NCBI GenBank assembly: GCA_032718475.1
Contig: JAUCBJ010002984.1
Coordinates: 1 to 36,222 of the forward strand
Reading direction: 5' to 3'
Origin: Nemertoderma westbladi
Taxonomy: Eukaryota > Xenacoelomorpha > Nemertodermatida > Nemertodermatidae
Length of the DNA: 36,222 bases
Position 1 is the first letter of the stretch; the number at the start of each line of letters is the position of its first letter. Position numbers and translations under genes: made by a program. This document shows, one piece after another, positions 13,201 through 21,030 of the stretch. Under the pieces are notes generated by a model. The model was not told where the DNA came from. It saw nothing but the letters and a program-made list of their open reading frames with translations, and ran no database searches.

Positions 13201-16200
13201 TGTAATGGAAAGTTAGTTCACGACCATCAGGTGGAAGTGCTGCAAACCTCGGATCAGGAGATGAGTATGTTGATGGGGAGTCCATACAAACAGCCGCCAA
13301 CACTGGTGCCAGCAGGACCGCCATTACCACCAAGTAAGTTAATGGGTAGTCCATACAAACAGCCACCAACACTGGTGCCAGCAGGACCGCCATTACCACC
13401 AAGTAAGTTAATAGGGAGTCCATACAAATAGCCACCAACACTGGTGCCAGCAGGACCGCCATTACCACCAAGTCAGTTAATAGGGAGTCCATACAAACAG
13501 CCACCAACACTGGTGCCAGCAGGTCCGCCATTAACACCAAGTAAGTTAATGGGGAGTCCATACAAACAGCCACCAACACTGGTGCCAGCAGGACCGCCAT
13601 TACCACCAAGTAAGTTAATGGGGAGTCCATACAAACAGCCACCAACACTGGTGCCAGCAGGACCGCCATTACCACCAAGTAAGTTAATGGGAGTCCATAC
13701 AAACAGCCACCAACACTGGTGCCAGCAGAACCGCCATTACCACCAAGTAAGTTAATGGGGAGTCCATGCACCAACAATGGTGCTAGCGGGACCGCCATTA
13801 CCACCGATTAAGTTAATGGGGAGTCCATGCACCAACAATGGTGCTAGCAGGACCGCCATTACCACCAAGTAAGTTAATGGGGAGTCCATACAAACAGCCA
13901 CCAACACTGGTGCCAGCAGGGCCGCCATTACCACCAAGTAAGTTAATGGGGAGTCCATACAAACAGCCACCAACACTGGTGCCAGCAGGACCGCCATTAC
14001 CACCAAGTAAGTTAATAGAGAGTCCATACAAACAGCCACCAACACTGGTGCCAGCAGGGCCGCCATTACCACCAAGTAAGTTAATGGGGAGTCCATACAA
14101 ACAGCCACCAACACTGGTGCCAGCAGGACCGCCATTACCACCAAGTAAGTTAATGGGGAGTCCATACAAACAGCCACCAACGCTGGTGCCAGCAGGGCCG
14201 CCATTACCACCAAGTAAGTTAATGGGGAGTCCATACAAACAGCCACCAACACTGGTGCCAGCAGGACCGCCATTACCACCAAGTAAGTTAATGGGGAGTC
14301 CATACAAACAGCCACCAACACTGGTGCCAGCAGGGCCGCCATTACCACCAAGTAAGTTAATGGGGAGTCCATACAAACAGCCACCAACACTGGTGCCAGC
14401 AGGACCGCCATTACCACCAAGTAAGTTAATGGGGAGTCCATACAAACAGCCACCAACACTGGTGCAAGCAGGACCGCCATTACCACCAAGTAAGTTAATG
14501 GGGAGTCCATACAAACAGCCACCAACACTGGTGCCAGCAGGACCGCCATTACCACCAAGTAAGTTAATGGGAGTCCATACAAACAGCCACCAACACTGGT
14601 GCCAGCAGAACCGCCATTACCACCGATTAAGTTAATGGGGAGTCCATGCACCAACAATGGTGCTAGCAGGACCGCCATTACCACCAAGTAAGTTAATGGG
14701 GAGTCCATACAAACAGCCACCAACACTGGTGCCAGCAGGGCCGCCATTACCACCAAGTAAGTTAATGGGGAGTCCATACAAACAGCCACCAAAACTGGTG
14801 CCAGCAGGACCGCCATTACCACCAAGTAAGTTAATGGGGAGTCCATACAAACAGCCACCAACACTGGTGCCAGCAGGGCCGCCATTACCACCAAGTAAGT
14901 TAATAGGGAGTCCATACAAACAGCCACCAACACTGGTGCCAGCAGGGCCGCCATTACCACCAAGTAAGTTAATAGGGAGTCCATACAAACAGCCACCAAC
15001 ACTGGTGCCAGCGGGACCGCCATTACCACCAAGTAAGTTAATGGGGAGTCCATACAAACAGCCACCAACCCTGGTGCCAGCGGGACCGCCATTACCACAA
15101 GTAAGTTAATGGGGAGTCCATACAAACAGCCACCAACACTGGTGCTAGCAGGACCGCCATTACCACCAAGTAAGTTAATAGGGAGTCCATACAAACAGCC
15201 ACCAACACTGGTGCCAGCAGGACCGCCATTACCACCAAGTAAGTTAATAGGGAGTCCATACAAACAGCCACCAACACTGGTGCCAGCGGGACCGCCATTA
15301 CCACCAAGTAAGTTAATGGGGAGCCCATACAAACAGCCACCAACCCTGGTGCCAGCGGGACCGCCATTACCACAAGTAAGTTAATGGGGAGTCCATACAA
15401 ACAGCCACCAACACTGGTGCTAGCAGGACCGCCATTACCACCAAGTAAGTTAATAGGGAGTCCATACAAACAGCCACCAACACTGGTGCCAGCAGGACCG
15501 CCATTACCACCAAGTAAGTTAATAGGGAGTCCATACAAACAGCCACCAACACTGGTGCCAGCGGGACCGCCATTACCACCAAGTAAGTTAATAGGGAGTC
15601 CATACAAACAGCCACCAACACTGGTGCCAGCAGGACCGCCATTACCACCAAGTAAGTTAATAGGGAGTCCATACAAACAGCCACCAACACTGGTGCCAGC
15701 GGGACCGCCATTACCACCAAGTAAGTTAATGGGGAGTCCATACAAACAGCCACCAACCCTGGTGCCAGCAGGACCGCCATTACCACCAAGTAAGTTAATA
15801 GGGAGTCCATACAAACAGCCACCAACACTGGTGCCAGCAGGACCGCCATTACCACCAAGTAAGTTAATGGGGAGTCCATACAAACAGCCACCAACACTGG
15901 TGCCAGCAGGACCGCCATTACCACCAAGTAAGTTAATGGGGAGTCCATACAAACAGCCACCAACACTGGTGCCAGCAGGACCGCCATTACCACCAAGTAA
16001 GTTAATAGGGAGTCCATACAAACAGCCACCAACACTGGTGCCAGCAGGGCCGCCATTACCACCAAGTAAGTTAATGGGGAGTCCATACAAACAGCCACCA
16101 ACACTGGTGCCAGCAGGACCGCCATTACCACCAAGTAAGTTAATGGGGAGTCCATACAAACAGCCACCAACACTGGTGCCAGCAGGGCCGCCATTACCAC

Positions 16201-17813
16201 CAAGTAAGTTAATGGGGAGTCCATACAAACAGCCACCAACACTGGTGCCAGCAGGACCGCCATTACCACCAAGTAAGTTAATGGGGAGTCCATACAAACA
16301 GCCACCAACACTGGTGCCAGCAGGGCCGCCATTACCACCAAGTAAGTTAATGGGGAGTCCATACAAACAGCCACCAACACCGGTGCCAGCAGGACCGCCA
16401 TTACCACCAAGTAAGTTAATGGGGAGTCCATACAAACAGCCACCAACACTGGTGCCAGCAGGGCCGCCATTACCACCAAGTAAGTTAATGGGGAGTCCAT
16501 ACAAACAGCCACCAACACTGGTGCCAGCAGGACCGCCATTACCACCAAGTAAGTTAATGGGGAGTCCATACAAACAGCCACCAACACTGGTGCCAGCAGG
16601 GCCGCCATTACCACCAAGTAAGTTAATGGGGAGTCCATACAAACAGCCACCAACACCGGTGCCAGCAGGACCGCCATTACCACCGAGTAACTTAATGTAA
16701 TACTTGGTTGGATTACATCTACAATTATGGATACTCTTCATTAGCTCTAATCTAATGATTGAGAATAATCATTACATTGTTATATCTTATATTGATAATG
16801 TTTTTTTTGTGGTAATGATGATGCATTAATTGACCATTAATTTAATCTCATGTATTAAAGCTTCCTAATTAGCATAATTACTAATTAATTGATGTTATGT
16901 TTCCAGGTTTACCAACTCCCCCGGGGATGCCTTTCTACCCCCAAGGATTTCCTCCTTCCCCCCAGACCATGATCCCGGCCTCCATGATCCCTACCTCTGT
17001 GCCTATGGGAGGCTTCCCAGCGGGTGCTCGCTACCCAATGGCCCCGACTTCCCCTCAGACAACCACCTACTACTCCCCCGGTCCGGCCATGTACATGCCG
17101 ATACCGTACTTCCCCAGCCCTCCCGTTTCACCCTCTAGTATTATGTATTGCGCTCCGAATTCCTACACTCCCAATCTTTACGGGTTAATTCTGATGAAAG
17201 GTCTTCCACCCAATGTTACATTCCAGGATATCGCCGCCATATTCCCAGGCTACCACGTGAGTGTAACAATTTATAATTTAGTAGGAGTGTCTGTCTGAAG
17301 CTATTAGATACGCAATACAGAAAATGTAGTAAAGTTAACACTGTGACCAGGATTCGAACGTAGGACCGTGTGATTGCTCTTCCACATCCACTCTGTGCTA
17401 CCTTAGCTCCATGGTTCACATTTAACCGTTAAATAATTTTTGGCTTATGTATTATGGCGTTAATTCTCGAGGACTTTTTTTATCGTTACCTTTAGATTAT
17501 TTGTACCTGTTGTACAATAAACTACGATAATAAAGGGGGTCGGACCTCCAAAATCATTATTTATATTTATATCCCTGTTTTAACTTATTTTCCTCATTGT
17601 ATTTTACTTTTTGTAACGCTTGTATTTTATTCCATTATCTAGATTCCGGACGGTTGCGTTAAATTTCTTTCGAACGCGTACGGTAAACCCAGCGGTGAGG
17701 CCGTTATCACCTTCCTAACAACTGAAATCGCGAAGAGAGTTGTTGAGGAAAAGGGGCGGACTTTTATGGGGAATAAACAGGTGGAACTTTCCTTGTATAA
17801 TCCGCCTGTATAA
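928..17813 (+). CDS. ESRP: ESRP/Fusilli-type epithelial splicing regulatory protein, 13 coding exons, 758 aa
   Basis: This is an RNA-binding splicing regulator. Known ESRPs bind GU-rich motifs such as UGGUGG and switch cassette exons in epithelial cells. Coding exons are 928-1179, 3307-3414, 3577-3697, 5517-5609, 9588-9642, 10768-11001, 11623-11773, 12075-12284, 12409-12606, 12850-12981, 13132-13333, 16907-17256 and 17643-17813. Every intron is GT-AG and every phase joins without a stop, giving 758 codons and TAA at 17811. Human ESRP1 and ESRP2 are about 680 and 730 aa. Order: DnaQ-like domain (about 1-205), RRM1 (221-296), RRM2 (322-402), Met/Gly linker (409-474), RRM3 (479-556), Pro-rich linker (566-680) and C-terminal RRM-like domain (680-755). 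Diagnostic strings include [38 protein letters not shown] and LHPE. The start is the ATG 4 nt past an acceptor at 923-924, so a 5'UTR exon should lie upstream. The TSS is not identified. The donor of exon 11 is embedded in a tandem array. Confidence 0.95.
1180..3306 (+). other. ESRP intron 1 with long G and C homopolymers
   Basis: The donor GTGAGT (1180) is followed within 15 nt by an uninterrupted run of about 29 G (1195-1223), then CTGGGGGG repeats. A run of about 26 C lies at 1462-1487. The rest is AT-rich with no recognisable gene or mobile element. The acceptor is TTATTTGCAG (AG 3305-3306). Confidence 0.8.
3698..5516 (+). other. ESRP intron 3, no feature recognised
   Basis: Donor GTAATA (non-consensus at positions 5 and 6 but required by phase), acceptor ATTTTACAG (AG 5515-5516). 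Short open frames occur but none resembles a known protein, and none has splice signals fitting the gene phase. Confidence 0.75.
5610..9587 (+). other. ESRP intron 4 (4 kb), AT-rich
   Basis: This is the longest intron. It contains a (CT)n run at about 8804-8823 and the 38-bp minisatellite at 9223-9446. No other gene or intact mobile element was recognised. The donor is GTATGT and the acceptor TATTTCTAG. Confidence 0.75.
9223..9446 (+). repeat. 38-bp minisatellite in ESRP intron 4, 5.9 copies
   Basis: The unit begins GAGATAGCATTACAGAGACA and ends GTGTGCCCGACC. Copies start at 9223, 9261, 9299, 9337, 9375 and 9413. The last lacks its final four bases. Copies look identical by eye, which suggests recent amplification or active homogenisation. 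Confidence 0.95.
9643..10767 (+). other. ESRP intron 5 with G19 tract
   Basis: Donor GTAAGT, acceptor TTTCTTTTCAG. It contains a run of about 19 G at 10519-10537. No gene or mobile element was recognised. Confidence 0.75.
11116..11460 (+). repeat. 67-68-bp minisatellite in ESRP intron 6, about 5 copies
   Basis: Copies start near 11116, 11183, 11250, 11318 and 11386 with TTATTGTTTTGGTTAGAAAA, followed by CCCGTCTCTGTAACCTGCTC and a CCTTTCCCTCAATTGGTAAC segment. Copies differ by several substitutions, so this array is older than the 38-bp one. It contributes repeated pyrimidine-rich tracts upstream of exon 7. Confidence 0.9.
11473..11563 (+). repeat. G-rich degenerate repeat (GGGGTAACAGGAATG-like) upstream of ESRP exon 7
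   Basis: Three or four diverged copies of a G-run followed by (G/A)TAACAG(G/A)AAT. Each contains four or more consecutive G, and the region includes GGGTGG and GGTGGGG. The spacing of G-runs could support a G-quadruplex in the + strand transcript. It ends about 60 nt before the exon 7 acceptor. Confidence 0.7.
12075..12284 (+). other. ESRP: ESRP exon 8: remainder of RRM2
   Basis: This exon of exactly 70 codons is flanked by TTTTAG and GTAAGT. The peptide [20 protein letters not shown], then VLFAS, carries the RNP1-like core, and [16 protein letters not shown] closes the domain just as in vertebrate ESRP. Both flanking introns are phase 0, so skipping the exon would preserve frame while deleting most of RRM2. 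Confidence 0.95.
12409..12606 (+). other. ESRP: ESRP exon 9: Met/Gly/His-rich inter-RRM linker
   Basis: This 66-codon exon, phase 0 at both ends, encodes the linker between RRM2 and RRM3. It starts [16 protein letters not shown], close to the human VLNRFSSAPLIPLPTPP, then turns into a low-complexity run of GGMGM and GMGG motifs flanked by His (HHP, MHHN). The donor is GTTAGT, weaker than the usual GTRAGT. Low complexity suggests the segment is flexible and length-variable. Confidence 0.9.
12850..13333 (+). other. ESRP: ESRP exons 10-11: RRM3 and start of the Pro-rich linker
   Basis: Exon 10 (12850-12981) encodes [20 protein letters not shown] and on to IHMVLNQK. Exon 11 (13132-13333) encodes [11 protein letters not shown] through [15 protein letters not shown] and the Pro-rich tail ending PAGPPLPP. 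Human RRM3 (RDCIRLRGLPYAAT, then MVLNHQGRPSGDAFIQM) matches closely. The last 69 nt of exon 11 (13265-13333) are themselves unit 1 of the tandem array that continues through the following intron. Its donor is CCAA|GTAAGT at 13334, and the phase-1 split codon A|GT rejoins with exon 12 as Ser. Confidence 0.93.
13265..16697 (+). repeat. 69-bp minisatellite built from the ESRP exon 11 / intron 11 junction, 50 units
   Basis: The unit is 69 bp: GTAAGTTAATGGGGAGTCC, then 50 bp encoding PYKQPPTLV and PAGPPLPP in the ESRP frame. Fifty units run from 13265 to 16686, followed by an 11-bp remnant GTAACTTAATG that merges into unique intron. Unit 1 is wholly exonic, with GTATGT in place of GTAAGT. Unit boundaries fall on the 5' splice donor, so each later unit starts with a GTAAGT. 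By my count 46 are intact. Exceptions are 13472 (GTCAGT), 13808 and 14627 (TTAAGT) and the terminal 16687 (GTAACT). Four units are 68 bp (starts 13679, 14559, 15033, 15308) and three are 61 bp (13747, 13808, 14627). Alternating GGACCG/GGGCCG variants show dimeric and tetrameric higher-order structure. An in-frame TAG sits at 13429-13431. Confidence 0.97.
13334..13351 (+). promoter_or_regulatory. Candidate twin 5' splice sites of ESRP exon 11, 12 nt apart
   Basis: The main donor is CAA|GTAAGT at 13334 (eight of nine positions match the U1 consensus). In this copy only, the normal GGGG is GGGT, creating a second GT at 13346 (ATGG|GTAGTC) exactly 12 nt downstream. Use of the second site would insert four codons reading SKLM and change the junction Ser to Gly, in frame. 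Mammalian Esrp1, from memory, has an alternative 5' splice site adding CKLP at the same place, with an effect on nuclear localisation. The second donor is weak by consensus, and its use is inference. Confidence 0.5.
13334..16906 (+). other. ESRP intron 11, almost entirely minisatellite
   Basis: Assuming the first GTAAGT (13334) is the donor, the intron is 3573 bp, of which 13334-16697 is array and only about 209 bp (16698-16906) is unique and AT-rich. The acceptor side has TACTAATTAATTG and a TTATGTTTCCAG end. The array raises the GC content of the intron sharply above its surroundings. Confidence 0.85.
16907..17813 (+). other. ESRP: ESRP exons 12-13: Pro/Met-rich linker and C-terminal RRM-like domain
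   Basis: Exon 12 (16907-17256) follows an acceptor TTTCCAG with a TACTAAT-like branch candidate about 25 nt upstream. It encodes a Pro/Met/Tyr-rich stretch ([25 protein letters not shown]), much like the human YYPSPPGSPNS, then [18 protein letters not shown]. Exon 13 (17643-17813) gives [17 protein letters not shown] and ends [10 protein letters not shown] with TAA. The pair reads as a fourth, degenerate RRM split by a phase-0 intron. Its RNP1-like element is [11 protein letters not shown]. Confidence 0.9.
17342..17410 (-). mobile_element. tRNA-like fragment (tRNA-derived SINE head or tRNA pseudogene) in ESRP intron 12
   Basis: The reverse complement reads GGAGCTAAGGTAGCACAGAG and onward, with an A-box (TAGCACAGAGTGG) and, after a tRNA-like interval, a perfect B-box (GTTCGAATCC). 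The T-stem has one mismatch, and the 3' flank does not pair with the acceptor-like GGAGCTA, so it is not a functional tRNA. It occupies part of a 386-bp intron, antisense to ESRP. Confidence 0.6.
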
Positions 17814-20250
17814 ATTTGGTGTAACCTTGATTGTGCTGCTCGTCGTTGCCTTTATGTAGTGGAGGGTCCGACTATGGTTAACTGTTTCCATATTATTTAA
17901 ACCAATATAATATTATATTAATGTTGTTATGTTATTCCTCGCGGATTTTTTTGTGCTTCGTGTGTCTTTTAGTACTAAAGTTTAAAGAAGACCGGAGTTG
18001 CCCAAATTTTTTTCTGGTGATATTTTATTTGTTCCCATTTTTTTTTAGAGAGTTACGTAATAGTATTCTCTTTTGTTTTAAATGGTGCACGTTGATTTAG
18101 TTGTTTTTACGTTCGGTTCATTTCTTCTCTATATTAATTACAAGTACGTACTTATTATATCATGTATAACTGTTGCTTTTTGAAACAAAAAAATTTTGTG
18201 CAATTTTTTGGGTCTGTGCAAGGAAAAACGCCATTATACGGTAAATATTCTGCATCTGATGAATTAAAGTGATTTAATTTACCTTTTTGGATAATTTGTT
18301 TTATTTGCGGAATTCAAGGATTTATATTCCGTTATTTTTAAACGTTTTGCGCAAAATATCTTAGTTGTTACTTTATTATATTTCTGTGTAACAAAGACGT
18401 TACTGAGACAGTTATACTTTATGTTCACCGGAAAAAACGACTTAAGTTTATGTTTGATTTGTAATTTTAGTTGATACTTTGAGTTTAGTCGTCTACTCCA
18501 TATATCATCGTATTTCTTAGTAAAGTATGTAACGTGAAATATTTAGTATTAACGGTTGCCTAGTAACAAAGCCTAGTCATTGATAGAGTTACACTGACTT
18601 TACTAAGACAAGGCGATAATATTCTTCAATATTTCACTTGAGTATAAGGAGCCAACAGTGAAAAAAAACATATTATATATAACCCCCTTGCACATTATTA
18701 TGGCTTAATTTATACAGCAATGAAATCGGTTAGGGAATAGAATTAATCCAAACTTGTATTCACCTCGAGGGGGTGCTTTTGTTGTTTCTACATTAATTTG
18801 TACATTTTATTTTGCGACATCGCTCTAACTTTGCCATATTATATTTTCGCTTAAGTTTGTGAACGTGTTTTTTGATGCCCTTCTTTGTTAATATTTTGGT
18901 CAGCAATAATAACTCCATTCCAGCAATGTTTCATAATTATTATATGTTATTATCTATTTCAGTACAAAATATTATAAATTGGTTTCAAGGTGTTTAATAT
19001 GCCGGGATGTTTTTGTTTTGGTTTGAATTGTGTTGGACTATTTTGGTGAAAGTTTGATTTATATTAGATAAGATTTAATTTATAAATTGATAATTATTAT
19101 CCTCACTTTAGGAGGAGTGAGAGTGGTAATTATTCATAAATATATCCTAATATCCATTGGTTTTCTGTAAATTTTTTATGGATGATGAAACGAAAGTAGT
19201 AATTTTTGTGTCAATTGTAATTGGTGCCGAAATTATATTAAGGTTGCTATTAGGCCTAAGTTATCTGGTTCAGGGTAAATTCAATTCTTCACTCAATGTA
19301 TAAAATATATATATTTGAATATATAACAAATCATTACAAAAAGTTATTCAATAAATTTCGCTAAAAAATTAAAAAATATTAACAGAAATTAAAAGTATAT
19401 ATATAAATTTTACAGCGTTATATATTTATTTATTTATGTGTATTATTTTTAGACCACCTAGTATGTTTGACTAATATGCCATGACAAATTTTGGTGACGT
19501 TATTTATTGTAAGATCCTATCGCAAAAATATTGTTTTGAAAATTATATTTACAATAAGATACAGTTATTATAATAATGGACACACATTTCTGTCTTTCCT
19601 ATATCTTGTATTTTTCATTGCCTTTTCGATTAGCCTATTATAGGTATACTTTGTTGTTTATTATAGTATTATAGTAAGTACATTAGTTTTGTTTTATATA
19701 ACCTTTTGCGTATGGCTAGATTAGATTTTTCAGAACAATTATTGCCAGAGTCGTAATAGGATCATTTGTGGTCGGTATTTTGGCAGTATTATTTTTTTAT
19801 AATATTAGTTTAATGTAGAAAATGAAAGAAGAAAGATAGAATCTTTCTTTGTTTAGCATTCTGTAGTGCCTTAATGTAGAGAATTTTGCCTTTTTTGAGG
19901 GATACCTTATCTTATGATATCCTAAGGCCTTTCTTTGTCTTCCCTTTCCACTCCACATTCCTGTAATAAAAGGCATTTTTGAAAATGCGCCTTCGATAAA
20001 CTTTATGTATTTTTTATTTGTTGTGTAATATTGCCACCACTCGCCCCTATTTAAATCCTGGGTTATTATATTAAACTGCATGAACAATCTAGATGCCAAT
20101 ATGTTTTGCATAGAAACATCCTAGCAGCTTTGCGCTTTCACTTTATCTATTATAGTCATACAGGTATAATTATATTAATTACTATCAATAATTTCATGAA
20201 CAGTTTTCAATGAATGAATTCTGTGAAGCATTTATAATTCATTCATTGCT
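17814..20250 (+). other. ESRP 3'UTR and downstream flank, extent unknown
   Basis: Very AT-rich sequence after the stop codon. Candidate poly(A) signals are ATTAAA at 18263-18268 and AATAAA at 19350-19355. Which is used cannot be told. A 104-codon open frame on the minus strand (19797-20111) has no recognisable similarity. Confidence 0.5.
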
Positions 20251-21030
20251 GAGATATAACAATGTTATATGCAGTGTTTATGAGATATAACAATGTTATA
20301 TGCAGTGTTTATGAGATATAACAATGTTATATGCAGTGTTTATGAGATATAACAATGTTATATGCAGTGTTTATGAGATATAACAATGTTATATGCAGTG
20401 TTTATGAGATATAACAATGTTATATGCAGTGTTTATGAGATATAACAATGTTATATGCAGTGTTTTTGAGATATAACAATGTTATATGCAGTGTTTATGA
20501 GATATAACAATGTTATATGCAGTGTTTATGAGATATAACAATGTTATATGCAGTGTTTTTGAGATATAACAATGTTATATGCAGTGTTTATGAGATATAA
20601 CAATGTTATATGCAGTGTTTATGAGATATAACAATGTTATATGCAGTGTTTATGAGATATAACAATGTTATATGCAGTGTTTATGAGATATAACAATGTT
20701 ATATGCAGTGTTTATGAGATATAACAATGTTATATGCAGTGTTTTTGAGATATAACAATGTTATATGCAGTGTTTATGAGATATAACAATGTTATATGCA
20801 GTGTTTATGAGATATAACAATGTTATATGCAGTGTTTATGAGATATAACAATGTTATATGCAGTGTTTATGAGATATAACAATGTTATATGCAGTGTTTA
20901 TGAGATATAACAATGTTATATGCAGTGTTTATGAGATATAACAATGCTATATGCAGTGTTTTTGAGATATAACTATAACAATGTTATATGCAGTGTTTTT
21001 GAGATATAACAATGTTATATGCAGTGTTTA
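20251..21030 (+). repeat. 31-bp minisatellite, 25 copies, each with a 17-bp palindrome
   Basis: The unit is GAGATATAACAATGTTATAT followed by GCAGTGTTTAT. Twenty-five copies fill 780 bp. One copy carries a 6-bp TATAAC insertion (about 20970), one has GCTATAT for GTTATAT, and several have TTTT for TTTA. Each unit contains ATATAACA-A-TGTTATAT, arms of 8 bp around a single base. Both strands have stops in the repeat, so it is non-coding. Confidence 0.97.

Noticed and set aside
13154-16741. Very long minus-strand open frames (up to 549 codons, Gly-rich or Leu/Val-rich repeats) and several plus-strand frames in the array
   Set aside because: They follow automatically from a 69-bp (23-codon) repeat lacking stops in several frames. 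They have no homology, no start context and no splice logic, and the plus-strand sense is explained by ESRP exon 11.
19797-20111. 104-codon open frame on the minus strand downstream of ESRP
   Set aside because: No recognisable similarity, biased AT-rich composition and no splice or promoter evidence. Could be checked against transcripts.
9223-21030. Regular repeats that superficially look like CRISPR arrays
   Set aside because: Units are head-to-tail with no unique spacers, and the genome is clearly animal, so these are minisatellites.
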